This document shows positions 51,782-59,777 of a stretch of DNA of 64,000 nt, in pieces. Where the stretch lies: assembly GCF_002243345.2 (NCBI RefSeq), contig NZ_CP022655.2, positions 5,388,001 through 5,452,000 of the forward strand, written 5' to 3'. Within the stretch, counting starts at the first letter, position 1, and each line of letters opens with the position of its first letter. The stretch is from Paenibacillus sp. RUD330. Its GTDB lineage: Bacteria; Bacillota; Bacilli; Paenibacillales; Paenibacillaceae. Under the pieces are notes generated by a model that did no database searches, had not been told where the DNA came from, and saw nothing but the letters and a program-made list of their open reading frames with translations. The translations under genes and the position numbers were made by a program.

Positions 51782-52591
51782 CTAGCCGCTCTGCGCCGCT
51801 TTCATAAATTGCTCAAAATCCGGAACGGTAGGGTTGGCGATATAATGTCCGCCTTCAACCTGGATCGTCTGTCCGGTGATGAACTTCGACTCGTCCGATG
51901 CCAGGAACAGCACGGTATGGCCGATATCGTCCGGCTCTCCGTGGTAAGGCAGCGCATTGTATTTCGCGAACAGATCCAATACCTGCGGCGGCATATTGTT
52001 TTTGGCGGCCGGCGTCAAGATCAGTCCAGGCGCGACGCCATTGCATCGGATATTATGCTTGCCATACTGAGTCGCGATATACTTCGTCAGGTTGACGACG
52101 CCGGCTTTTGAAGCGCCGTAGGCTACGCGGACGGCATCGGAGGCGAATCCCGCCATGGAAGCGGTATTGATGATCGAGCCGCCGCCGGCTTCGATCATGT
52201 GAGGAATGGCGAACCTGCAGCCGAGCAGCACGCTCTTCAGGTTGACGTTCATCAGCCTGTCCCACTCGTCGAGATCGACGTTGACCGCATCCAGATCCTT
52301 CTTCAGATTCGTCAGCCCCACATTGTTGAACAGGACCGTAATCATGCCGTACTGCTTGACAGTGAATTCAACGGCTTCCTGAATCGAGACTTCGTCGCCG
52401 GCATCCAGGAAGACGCCGACCGCTTCGCCGCCCTGAGCCTTGATATTCTCAGCCGCAGCCTTCGCCCCCTCGACGTTGAAATCCGCGATGACGACCTTGG
52501 CTCCTTCCTTCGCCATCAGGCTGGCGGCGGACAAGCCGATTCCCGAAGCCCCTCCGGTAATAAGGGCAACCTTGCCGTTCATTCTTTCCAT
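51782..52591 (-). CDS. SDR family oxidoreductase (first gene of operon)
   Basis: SDR of 269 aa, the promoter-proximal gene of the SDR-MFS-SDR-SDR-MarR operon. Cofactor site VALITGGASGIGLSAASLM, Asp in IADFNVEGA, the NNAG block changed to NNVGLTNL, Ser in NTASMAGFAS and Tyr-Lys in VAYGASKAGVVNL. An extra C-terminal tail (ANPTVPDFEQFMKAAQSG) follows the usual GGH end. Start at 52591 with GAGAGGAGCC upstream. The duplicated palindrome at 52648-52674 lies 57 bp before it. Confidence 0.9.
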   Translation of the reverse strand: MERMNGKVALITGGASGIGLSAASLMAKEGAKVVIADFNVEGAKAAAENIKAQGGEAVGVFLDAGDEVSIQEAVEFTVKQYGMITVLFNNVGLTNLKKDLDAVNVDLDEWDRLMNVNLKSVLLGCRFAIPHMIEAGGGSIINTASMAGFASDAVRVAYGASKAGVVNLTKYIATQYGKHNIRCNGVAPGLILTPAAKNNMPPQVLDLFAKYNALPYHGEPDDIGHTVLFLASDESKFITGQTIQVEGGHYIANPTVPDFEQFMKAAQSG

Positions 52592-52647
52592 TTGGTTCAG
52601 GCTCCTCTCTTTGAAACGGTTGATGACGCATGCCGCATCATCTATAT

Positions 52648-52674
52648 TTAGATGTTTAATTATTAGACGTCTAA
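52648..52674. promoter_or_regulatory. Two tandem TTAGAYGTYTAA palindromes (probable MarR operators)
   Basis: TTAGATGTTTAA (52648-52659) and TTAGACGTCTAA (52663-52674) are the same 12-bp palindrome, with centres 15 bp apart, in an AT-rich stretch before the SDR/MFS/MarR operon. The second copy is perfect. Confidence 0.7.
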
Positions 52675-52825
52675 ATAATATCAAAAGATAGATCCCGGCG
52701 CAATGGAAACTCCGACTGGTAATGGCTTAAATACTGGGAGCAAGGAAAGAAAATGGAACCAGACCCTTGTGTTCCGCGCCGAACGGATCCTTGTCCTCCG
52801 CTGCCATGGATTGCGCCTCGAAACC

Positions 52826-52850
52826 AAAAGGGCTCCCTCGTCGGGAGCCC
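52826..52850 (-). terminator. Terminator of the isochorismatase-SGNH gene
   Basis: On the minus strand GGGCTCCC and GGGAGCCC form a perfect stem with a 5-nt loop, followed by TTTTGG. Confidence 0.75.
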
Positions 52851-52919
52851 TGCATGGCCGCAGTCGGCCCGTAAGCATCGGATAAAGAGGAATGTCCTTG
52901 CCCGCTGGAAGGCGAACGC

Positions 52920-54134
52920 CTACAAATATTTTTTCAGGTTGTTCCACACGACGGCATAGCCGCTCGGAAGCATGTGAATGCCGTCGACCGCATACTCCTT
53001 CTTCAGGTTGCCCTCCGCGTCGGCCAAGCCCTCGTTCACGTCGATGAACGCATAGCCATGCTTGGCCGCCAGCAGCCCGATGGCTTGATTCGCTTCCCGA
53101 ATCGCTTCGTTCGTCCGGGTGCGGAACACCTCTTCCATCGACTCCCGCGGCACGAAAGGAAACTCCGCCTTGGCATTCACGGGATAATAAGCCATGACGT
53201 ATACTTGGCAGTCCGGCAATCTCCGGGCGATCCGAGTCAGAATCTCGTCGTAGCCGGCAAGCAGACGCTCCAGCTTGTAATCCGGCGCGCTGATGTCATT
53301 GGTTCCGATGTTGATGAAAATGCTGGAGGGCTCCAGCTCGAAGATGCAGGCTTCCAGCGACTCCAGCAGCTCCGCCGTCACGAAGCCGGCTATGCCGCGG
53401 TTATACAGGCAGCAGCTGCGGTCCAGCGTTTGCTGCAGCTCGTTGATCGGGAAAAACTCCATCAGCGACGATCCCGCAAACACCGTTTGCCCCTTCCGGG
53501 CCAGCTGGTTGAGCATCGAATACTTTCTCGCCTTCTCCTTCTTCTCGTCCTGGGCTTCCGGCCGTACAGCCAGCGAATCCGCCCACTGATCGACCGAAAT
53601 CACTTCTGCTTGAAGAGGAAACACTTTGTCCATCAGAACGCGATGGACTTCAGGATCGGCATCGAGGCATGCGTCGGCAAGCACCTTCAGCACAAAGTCC
53701 TCGTCTGCCGCTTCCCGCAGAGTCGACAATACGACTCCGCTCGTGGCGATGCCGCTGAGAATGAGCGTATCGATCCCATTGGCGCGGAGGATGACTTCGA
53801 GGTCGCTCCCGGTGAACGCGCCGACCCGCAGCTTGGTCACGATCGGCTCGCCTGGCCGAGGCTGCAGCGAAGAGTGAATGTGCATAGCCGCTTCCGGAGC
53901 GGCACCTCCGGACCTTCCCGCAATGCCGCCGAACATTTTATTGCGCGCACTGATCTCGGGATAGCCCTCTCGAAACGCCACCCGCACATAAATAACGGGA
54001 ATCGAGTGCCGTCGCGCGGTTTCAAGAGCTTTTTGGAACGGGAGCAGCTCATTCTCGTGCTCGATGTAACGCGATACGACGCTGTTTTGCATATCCATGA
54101 CGAGCAGCGCGCTTTGGCTGCGTGAACTGTGCAT
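52920..54134 (-). CDS. Isochorismatase-like domain fused to an SGNH hydrolase domain
   Basis: Two enzyme domains in one 404-aa chain. Residues 1 to about 185 are isochorismatase/cysteine-hydrolase-like: ALLVMDMQNSVV (Asp), VTKLRVGAF (Lys) and LILSGIATSGVVLSTLREA. At the last motif the usual nucleophilic Cys is replaced (SGVV), as also happens in non-cysteine isochorismatases. After a charged linker (about 192-205), residues 210-404 form an SGNH hydrolase with TVFAGSSLMEF (Ser), IFINIGTNDIS (Gly, Asn) and DGIHMLPSGY (Asp-His). The frame is uninterrupted and the start has AAGGAGGCC. Substrates unknown; the fusion implies consecutive or coordinated steps. Confidence 0.85.
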   Translation of the reverse strand: MHSSRSQSALLVMDMQNSVVSRYIEHENELLPFQKALETARRHSIPVIYVRVAFREGYPEISARNKMFGGIAGRSGGAAPEAAMHIHSSLQPRPGEPIVTKLRVGAFTGSDLEVILRANGIDTLILSGIATSGVVLSTLREAADEDFVLKVLADACLDADPEVHRVLMDKVFPLQAEVISVDQWADSLAVRPEAQDEKKEKARKYSMLNQLARKGQTVFAGSSLMEFFPINELQQTLDRSCCLYNRGIAGFVTAELLESLEACIFELEPSSIFINIGTNDISAPDYKLERLLAGYDEILTRIARRLPDCQVYVMAYYPVNAKAEFPFVPRESMEEVFRTRTNEAIREANQAIGLLAAKHGYAFIDVNEGLADAEGNLKKEYAVDGIHMLPSGYAVVWNNLKKYL

Positions 54135-54249
54135 GAGCTCGGCCTCCTTTTCTCCAACGTATCGAATTCAACCTGGCGATTGGATTCTCCTGCCCTCCCG
54201 GCGAAACGAACAGCGCGTCATGCGCTCGCCTGGGACTAAGATTCAACAT

Positions 54250-54280
54250 AAAGGACCATCCCCAGCCGGGAATGGTCCTT
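54250..54280 (-). terminator. Terminator of the pspA operon
   Basis: On the minus strand AAGGACCATTCCC pairs imperfectly with GGGGATGGTCCTT around GGCT, followed by a T-rich end. Confidence 0.7.
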
Positions 54281-54294
54281 CCTCAATCCATATG

Positions 54295-54960
54295 TCAGCG
54301 CTCGTTCTGCTGCTTCAGGTCTTCCAGCGCCTTGTCGATGTCGGCCGACAGGCTTGGGTCCAGATATTGCGGAGCCGAGCGTTTGGCCGGGGACGAGAAG
54401 TGGGCGAACGCCTCGGCCTGGGCTTCCATCAACAGCACTTTTTCTTCCACGCGGGCAATCCCTTTGGCGACATTTTCCGTTTGGAACGCGACGACGCTCT
54501 GGTTCATCTCCTTCAGCGAACCGGCGACATTGACCCGGGACGCCAACAGCAGACGGCGATGGCTGTATTCCTCGGACTGGACGAGCAGCTGGCCGATCCT
54601 CTCCTCCAACAGCTTCGTCTGCTCTTGGATTGCGGCTTGCTGCGCCTGATAGACAGACAGCTTTTTCTCCAGCAGCAGCTTCTCCTGCAGCGCCAGCCGG
54701 GCAATATGCTCCTCGCCCCTCGTCACGGCCAGCTTGGCCTGGCGATCTCTTTTCTCCAGGCCGGCTTCGGTCTCGGCAATGAGAGCGGCTTGCCTTTTTT
54801 CAATGAACAGCTGGTTGGCATAAGCGCTCTGGCCCTTCGCCAGCTCCTGCTCGAACTCGCGGATGTATTGATCGACCATGTGGAGGGGCTGCTCGAACCT
54901 GTCCAAGAGCCCGTTCGTTTCCGCCAGAAAAGTGTTCTTGATCCGTTTGAAAATACCCAT
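54295..54960 (-). CDS. pspA: PspA/IM30 family membrane-stress protein
   Basis: Coiled-coil ESCRT-III-like protein (221 aa) that binds stressed membranes. It begins MGIFKRIKNTFLAETNGLLDRFEQP, the amphipathic helix of the family. A long run of heptad-like helices follows (about 25-185; AYANQLFIEKRQAALIAETE, EKRDRQAKLAVTRGEEH, EKLLLEKKLSVYQAQQ). It begins one base after the stop of the membrane-protein gene, so the two are co-translated. The adjacent two-component system and the shared 20-bp upstream element suggest control by that system, in analogy to LiaRS-LiaIH. Confidence 0.9.
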   Translation of the reverse strand: MGIFKRIKNTFLAETNGLLDRFEQPLHMVDQYIREFEQELAKGQSAYANQLFIEKRQAALIAETEAGLEKRDRQAKLAVTRGEEHIARLALQEKLLLEKKLSVYQAQQAAIQEQTKLLEERIGQLLVQSEEYSHRRLLLASRVNVAGSLKEMNQSVVAFQTENVAKGIARVEEKVLLMEAQAEAFAHFSSPAKRSAPQYLDPSLSADIDKALEDLKQQNER

Positions 54961-54961
54961 G

Positions 54962-55378
54962 TCAGTTCGACTCCTTTTTCGTTGTGGTTTGGTTTTGTTC
55001 CCATTGGTCCAGGAAATCGGATGTGGAAGGAATTACGGGAGCAGCAAGGGCTGCGCGAGCTCCGGCTGGTCTTTTCCTTCTCTTGATGGCCCAGTGCAGC
55101 AATCCGGCTCCGAGAAGGGTTCCGCCGACAACTGCTCCGGCTCCCCAGCCATCATGCTCGCCGCCTCCGCCCCGCATTCCTCTGTCATGACGGCCGTTCG
55201 GTCCCGCCCATCCATTCCCGCCGCCCTGCGCGGACATGAAGGATGTCCTTTCCTTCTGCTTTCCGTGATGATTGTCGGGCCTGTCCATTTTCGAGGCCAG
55301 ATTGATGCCGACACCGATTACGGCGATGATCCCGGCTGCGAGCAGGATTTTCTTGATCCAAGGTTTACCGGATCTCAT
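54962..55378 (-). CDS. Two-helix membrane protein with Gly/His-rich loop, PspA partner
   Basis: A 138-aa protein with a basic N-terminus and a transmembrane helix (about 9-28). A 45-residue Gly/Asn/His-rich loop follows (about 30-76), then a second helix (about 78-96, GAGAVVGGTLLGAGLLHW) and a cytoplasmic basic stretch KRRKRPAGARAALA. An acidic/polar tail ends the chain. It is immediately upstream of pspA (1-bp gap). Membrane anchors of PspA proteins such as LiaI are also small two-helix proteins, so an anchor role is inferred; no sequence family is recognised. Ribosome site AGGATGGATG. Confidence 0.75.
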   Translation of the reverse strand: MRSGKPWIKKILLAAGIIAVIGVGINLASKMDRPDNHHGKQKERTSFMSAQGGGNGWAGPNGRHDRGMRGGGGEHDGWGAGAVVGGTLLGAGLLHWAIKRRKRPAGARAALAAPVIPSTSDFLDQWEQNQTTTKKESN

Positions 55379-55435
55379 GCTTCATCCATCCTTTCGCTTG
55401 CGTATTTCTTGTCTACATGGCTCACTATAGGCCCG

Positions 55436-55455
55436 AAAAGTATAAGTACGGTAAA
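55436..55455. promoter_or_regulatory. Shared 20-bp element, copy A (upstream of the pspA operon)
   Basis: AAAAGTATAAGTACGGTAAA, 58 bp before the start of the PspA operon. It matches copy B upstream of the two-component operon at 17 of 20 positions, in the same orientation. It probably marks a response-regulator site and/or the promoter core. Confidence 0.6.
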
Positions 55456-55463
55456 ATGAAAAA

Positions 55464-55504
55464 GAAAAAAAGCACCCTATCTCCGCTTGCCTGAGAAAGG
55501 GTGC
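55464..55504 (-). terminator. Terminator of the two-component operon
   Basis: On the minus strand GCACCCT and AGGGTGC bracket a 19-nt partly paired loop and are followed by a T tract (TTTTTTT). Confidence 0.7.
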
Positions 55505-55509
55505 CGCAT

Positions 55510-56820
55510 TCAGTTAAGGGGGAATTTCACCGCAAAGGCGCTTCCCTCGCCTGGAGAGCTCTCGACCTCGATCGTCCCCCGATGGGCCTCGACGATCCAT
55601 TTCGCGATTGATAAGCCGAGGCCGGCGCTGCCTTCATCCCGGGAACGATGCGCCTCCACCCGGTAGAACCGGTCGAAGATGCGCTGCCTGCCTTCCTCGG
55701 GAATGCCTATTCCGGTATCCCGTACGGTCAGCACCCATTGCTTGGCGCTGCTGCCCAGCGCAACGTCGACGGAGCCGTTTTCCGGCGTGTACTTGATCGC
55801 ATTGTCCAGCAGAATGTACACCAGCTGCTTGATGCGCTCGACATCGGCCGTGACCTCCAGCACCTCCGGCAGCCGGGCGGTCAGTGAGATCCCGTTCTTG
55901 TGAGCCACAGCCTCAAACGCCGTCATCCATTGGCGGACCTTCGGCACCAGGCTGAACGAAGCCATCTCGAACTCGACCGAGCCGGAGTCGGAACGGGCCA
56001 GCACCAGCAGATGCTGCACCATCCGGCTCATCCGGCCCACCTCTTCCTTCATATCCGACACGACTTCGCGTGTGTAGGCGGAAAAGTCCTCCCCGTTCTC
56101 AAGCTCGATGACATCCAGGGAAGTATTCATGATGCTGAGAGGCGTCCGAAGCTCATGCGACGCGTCAGCCAGAAATTGCTGCTGATGCCGGTATGCCCGT
56201 TGGATCGGAATCATCGCTTTCTTGGACATGGAATAGCTCAGCCATACGGCGATGATGAAAAAGAGCAAAAGAATAAAGAGCAGCACAAGGAGCAGATTTT
56301 TGAGCACCTCGAGGTAGAAGGTCACATCTTTGGCCGCATAGATGACGGCTGCCTGTCCGTCGGCGGTCAGGAGCGGACGCGCGCCTACGAAGAGCAGCCG
56401 GTCGCTTTCCTTGAATTTCTTGCCGTCATGGCGGTCCCGGGACTCGGGCAGCCATTGCAGGCGGTACTCGGCCTTGCGCGGATGCCACCGGCCGATCTTC
56501 TCCAGGCTGGCGTCGCTGTTTTGCGGGAAGGCATCGCTGCCCGCGATCATTTTCCCGCCTTGATCCAAAATATAGAAGAAGTACAGATCCTCCCCGCGGG
56601 AGTCGGACAGATCCGGAATCGCTATCCTTCCGTTGTCCGTCGCGTACATCGTGGACTGGAGCGAATTGCGCTGCTCCTGATAAGCCATCCCGAGAAAGAA
56701 CAGGGAAGCGAGAAGCGAAAACAGAATGAGGAAGACGATGATCAGCCAGGCATAAGTGAAGGTCAGCTTTTTTTGCGTTTGAACGAACAGATCGCTCTTT
56801 GGGCTTCGCTTATTTTTCAA
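55510..56820 (-). CDS. Sensor histidine kinase of the PspA-linked two-component system
   Basis: Membrane kinase, 436 aa. Two transmembrane helices (about 22-46 and 174-198) flank a 125-residue extracellular sensor domain with a LYFFYILDQGGKMIAGSDAF strand pattern, PAS/Cache-like. HisKA has HQQQFLADASHELRTPLSIM; HATPase has LLDNAIKYTPENG, VRDTGIGIPEEG and GSAGLGLSIAKWIVEAH. The start overlaps the regulator's stop by 11 bp. It is located directly behind the PspA operon, with which it shares an upstream element. The signal is probably an envelope state; ligand unknown. Confidence 0.92.
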   Translation of the reverse strand: MKNKRSPKSDLFVQTQKKLTFTYAWLIIVFLILFSLLASLFFLGMAYQEQRNSLQSTMYATDNGRIAIPDLSDSRGEDLYFFYILDQGGKMIAGSDAFPQNSDASLEKIGRWHPRKAEYRLQWLPESRDRHDGKKFKESDRLLFVGARPLLTADGQAAVIYAAKDVTFYLEVLKNLLLVLLFILLLFFIIAVWLSYSMSKKAMIPIQRAYRHQQQFLADASHELRTPLSIMNTSLDVIELENGEDFSAYTREVVSDMKEEVGRMSRMVQHLLVLARSDSGSVEFEMASFSLVPKVRQWMTAFEAVAHKNGISLTARLPEVLEVTADVERIKQLVYILLDNAIKYTPENGSVDVALGSSAKQWVLTVRDTGIGIPEEGRQRIFDRFYRVEAHRSRDEGSAGLGLSIAKWIVEAHRGTIEVESSPGEGSAFAVKFPLN

Positions 56821-57484
56821 ACCGGTAGCCTACTCCCCTGACGCTGTGGATTCTCGCTTCTCCCTCCGCAGCCTCCAATTTGTCCCGAAGCATCTTGACC
56901 GTGACGTCCACATTCTTGTAGGACACCTCGCTTCCGAATCCCCATACGCGATCCAGAATGACCTCCCGGTTCAATACATGGCCGCTGTTCTGAACGAATA
57001 CATCCAGCAGCTGGTATTCCCGCTGGCTGAGGAAAATCTCCTCCCCGCTCCTGAACAGCTGGCGCGAGGCGCGGTTCAACGTAAACCTCCCGAACGTCAG
57101 CACATCCGCTTGGATAGGGGCGAAATTGCGACGTGTGAGGGAGCGGAGGCGCGCCAGCATCTCATCCATCTCGAACGGCTTGGTCAAATAGTCGTCCGCT
57201 CCGGCATCAAGCCCGAGCACTTTATCCTGCAGGGCGTCCTTGGCCGTCAACAGGAGGATGGCTTGGCCATAATTCGCGGCGCGCAGGCTCTTGCACACCT
57301 CGATTCCATCCGTACGGGGCATCATCCAGTCCAGGATCAGGACATCATAGGAGGATTGCCTGGCATATTCCAGCGCATCCTCCCCTGTTTCGACCCAATC
57401 GACATGGTAGCCGCCTTTTTTCTCCAGCATGTATTTCACCAGCTTGCCCAGTTTCTTGTCGTCTTCGGCAAGAAGAATGTTCAT
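56810..57484 (-). CDS. OmpR-family response regulator
   Basis: Regulator of 224 aa. The receiver has ILLAEDDKKLG (acidic pair), the acceptor Asp in VLILDWMMPRTDG and the Lys in YLTKPFEMDEML. The winged-helix effector (about 130-224) has SQREYQLLDVFVQNSGHVLNR and ends IHSVRGVGYRFEK. It is the first gene of the two-component operon; a copy of the shared 20-bp element lies 47 bp before its ATG. It therefore probably regulates both its own operon and the PspA operon. Confidence 0.93.
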   Translation of the reverse strand: MNILLAEDDKKLGKLVKYMLEKKGGYHVDWVETGEDALEYARQSSYDVLILDWMMPRTDGIEVCKSLRAANYGQAILLLTAKDALQDKVLGLDAGADDYLTKPFEMDEMLARLRSLTRRNFAPIQADVLTFGRFTLNRASRQLFRSGEEIFLSQREYQLLDVFVQNSGHVLNREVILDRVWGFGSEVSYKNVDVTVKMLRDKLEAAEGEARIHSVRGVGYRFEK

Positions 57485-57530
57485 CTCGGTTTCACCGCCG
57501 CTTGGAAGATTACGTCTAGATTATCACAGA

Positions 57531-57550
57531 AAAAGTATAAACGCGGTAAA
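57531..57550. promoter_or_regulatory. Shared 20-bp element, copy B (upstream of the two-component operon)
   Basis: AAAAGTATAAACGCGGTAAA, 47 bp before the response-regulator start. It is identical to copy A at 17 of 20 positions, with all differences in the central GTA/ACG. On the coding strand a GATAAT -10-like word follows at a distance consistent with a promoter. Confidence 0.6.
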
Positions 57551-57603
57551 GAGAATCGGGATGGGCGGAAAAGGCCTTGCCCGCGCAAGCAGACGATGCG
57601 GCT

Positions 57604-58860
57604 CTAATGAAGCTTCCGCATCGGCCTCCGCTCCGAACGGCGGTAGGCGCGCGGAGTCGTCCCTTCCCATTTCTTGAACACCTTGATGAAATAGCTCTGG
57701 TCGTGAAAGCTCAGCCATGCGGCGATGTCGGCGACCGGATAATCGGTCAGGGCCAGCAGCTTCTTGGCTTCCTCGATCCGCTCGCGCTGGATGTAGTCGG
57801 AGAGGGTGAGTCCGACCTCCTTCTTGAACAGTCCGGACAGGTAATTGGGGCTGAGATGAGCGCGCTCGGCGAGCCGTCCCAGCGTCAGATCGCCGTACAG
57901 CTGGCTCGCGATCTCATGCAGGCAGTCCTGCACGGCCGGCGAATAATGGCCCCGGCGCACCTGCGCCACCCGGTCGACGAAGTCGAACAGCGCCTTCGTC
58001 ATGACGGCTCCGACCTCCTGCAGCGAGCCCATCTCCTCCAGCTGCTGGATGTAGTAGTCGCTGAGCGTGAACGCGTCCTCCTCATGCAGGCCGCCCTCGA
58101 CCGCCGCCCGGCAGATGAGGGCGATGCCTGTTATCATCAGGTTCTTCTCGCTGCGGAGCCGGCTGCGCTTGGCCAGCACGCCGAACTCATCCTCGCCGAT
58201 GATGAATTCCATCGCGAAGGTGCGCATCCGCTCCTTCTCCCCGGTCCGCACATAATGCAGCAGGACGCGCTCATGGGCCAGGTTCGCATGGAGCAGCCCG
58301 CTGCGGCGGCCGCGGGACAGCTCTGCGTCCGACTCCGATTCCGCCTTCATGGCTGCAGGCTCTTCCGGGGGAGCTTCGGCAGGCAGGCTCGCGGACAGAT
58401 CGACAGGCTGCCGGCGGATAGCATAGTGGACCATCAGGCTGAGCGCGCGGGCGCGTTCCGGAGGCAGGAGCGGCACCTCTTCGTACAGGTCTAGCAGCGG
58501 GCGGCGATTGGCCGCATGGAGGTTCTCCAGCTCTTCGCTCCACAGCCCGTCATGGGGACGCTCCTGCACGAGAGGGCCGAGCACGAGCGTGCCGGCCAGA
58601 CGCTCCTCGTCGAGCGCGTTCACGAAGAAGTATTGCAGCCGGGAGCGGGTGAAGTGGACCGGCCGGTCGGCGGCATAAAGCGCATATTCGTAGCCGGATA
58701 CCTGTCCGCGGACGAAGGAAGCGAAATAAGGGTTGGTCCGAAGCGAATCGTTGGCGTATTCGGCTTCGATCCTCCTCCCCGGATGGATGACGAAAACCGG
58801 CACCCCCAGCGCATCATGGAGAAGCCGGCCAAAAACGGCCAGCTCCGGCAGCTTGTTCAT
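57604..58860 (-). CDS. AraC family transcriptional regulator
   Basis: A 418-aa regulator with a large N-terminal sensor region (about 1-300) that I cannot assign, and a C-terminal AraC domain (about 310-415). The DNA-binding part has YGDLTLGRLAERAHLSPNYLSGLFKKEVGLTLSDYIQRERIEEAKKLL-type features and the closing IAAWLSFHDQSYFIKVFKKWEGTTPRAYR. Paenibacilli carry many such long AraC proteins next to catabolic genes. It is divergent from an SDR gene with repeats between them, so activation of that SDR is likely. It is followed by no close same-strand gene. Inducer unknown. Confidence 0.9.
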   Translation of the reverse strand: MNKLPELAVFGRLLHDALGVPVFVIHPGRRIEAEYANDSLRTNPYFASFVRGQVSGYEYALYAADRPVHFTRSRLQYFFVNALDEERLAGTLVLGPLVQERPHDGLWSEELENLHAANRRPLLDLYEEVPLLPPERARALSLMVHYAIRRQPVDLSASLPAEAPPEEPAAMKAESESDAELSRGRRSGLLHANLAHERVLLHYVRTGEKERMRTFAMEFIIGEDEFGVLAKRSRLRSEKNLMITGIALICRAAVEGGLHEEDAFTLSDYYIQQLEEMGSLQEVGAVMTKALFDFVDRVAQVRRGHYSPAVQDCLHEIASQLYGDLTLGRLAERAHLSPNYLSGLFKKEVGLTLSDYIQRERIEEAKKLLALTDYPVADIAAWLSFHDQSYFIKVFKKWEGTTPRAYRRSERRPMRKLH

Positions 58861-58900
58861 CTGTACCTCGACCTCCCGAGAATTTCAGCCAATAGAATGA

Positions 58901-58960
58901 GTAGAAAATACTACAAATCGGAGAAAACTACAATTATCCTTCATGTAAGCGCCTTACAAT
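58901..58960. promoter_or_regulatory. AraC-type repeats and promoter region of the SDR gene at 59009
   Basis: ACTACAA occurs at 58910 and 58927 (17-bp spacing, same orientation), and GTAG-6-CTAC overlaps the first copy. Downstream, the palindrome TGTAAG-CGC-CTTACA (58944-58958) covers a -10-like TACAAT (58955-58960). A good -35 is missing, as expected for an activator-dependent promoter. Confidence 0.45.
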
Positions 58961-59008
58961 ATAGAGGCAGAACCGATGGAACTACACTCCGGAAAGGAAT
59001 GAACGCAT

Positions 59009-59764
59009 ATGTTGGACCGTAAAATTGCAGTTGTGACGGGAGCGGGAAGCGGCATCGGCCGCGCCACCAGCTTGAAAATGGCAGGCTACGGAGCGAAGCT
59101 CGTCGTCGTCGACTTCAACGAGGCGACAGGCCAGGAGACGGTACGCCTCATTCAGGAGCAAGGCGGCGAAGCGATCTTCGTGCAGGCCGACGTATCGAAA
59201 GCCGAGGACGTCCAGCGCTATGTGCAGGCGGCCCTGGAAGCCTTCGGACGCATCGACGTGTTCTTCAACAACGCAGGCGTCGTGCAGAAATTTTCCAAGC
59301 TGGCGGATATCGAGGAGAGCGAGTTCGACCGGATCATGAGCGTGAATGTGCGCGGCGTATTCCTCGGCATGAAATACGTCCTCCAGGTCATGGAGAAGCA
59401 GGAGAGCGGCGCAATCATCAATACCGCCTCCACCGCTGGCGTGAAAAGCGAGCACAGCGCTTCGGCGTATTCCGCCAGCAAGCATGCGGTCGTCGGCCTG
59501 ACGAAGGGCGCGGCGATGGAATACGTGAAGAAGGGCATCCGCGTCAACGGCATCTGCCCGGGCGGAGTCGAGACGGCGCTGACGAAGGGCGTGGAGCAGG
59601 CGTTCATGTCCGGAGGCTACGTGCCGGAGGAAGTCGCCAACATGCGGATGGGGCGTTACGCGCAGCCCGAGGAGCTGGCCGAGGTCGTCTGCTTCCTCGC
59701 TTCCGACCGCGCCAGCTACATGACCGGCTCGATCGTGCTCGCCGACGGCGGACTGACCCTGTAA
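59009..59764 (+). CDS. SDR family oxidoreductase, AraC-linked
   Basis: Classical SDR of 251 aa. Cofactor motif IAVVTGAGSGIGRATSLKM, VVDFNEA (Asp, NAD preference), FNNAGVVQKF, the catalytic Ser in NTASTAGVKSE, Tyr-Lys in SAYSASKHAVVGL, PGGVETAL, and the end YMTGSIVLADGGLTL. It resembles the SDR at 44103 in its SASKHAVVGLTK and NTASTAG blocks, so the two may be paralogues. Single-gene unit with its own strong terminator, divergent from an AraC regulator. The substrate is unknown. Confidence 0.92.
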   Translation: MLDRKIAVVTGAGSGIGRATSLKMAGYGAKLVVVDFNEATGQETVRLIQEQGGEAIFVQADVSKAEDVQRYVQAALEAFGRIDVFFNNAGVVQKFSKLADIEESEFDRIMSVNVRGVFLGMKYVLQVMEKQESGAIINTASTAGVKSEHSASAYSASKHAVVGLTKGAAMEYVKKGIRVNGICPGGVETALTKGVEQAFMSGGYVPEEVANMRMGRYAQPEELAEVVCFLASDRASYMTGSIVLADGGLTL

Positions 59765-59777
59765 GTTGACGTCGAAC

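Larger units (their letters stand above)
52592..52919. other. Intergenic region upstream of the SDR/MFS operon
   Basis: 328 bp. The left 100 bp are AT-rich and hold the duplicated operator and, presumably, the operon promoter. The right part carries the terminator of the isochorismatase-SGNH gene. Nothing else is recognisable. Confidence 0.6.

Noticed and set aside
58944-58958. TGTAAGCGCCTTACA as a CcpA cre site
   Set aside because: It is one base longer than cre and breaks the consensus in its right half; better described as an unassigned palindrome.
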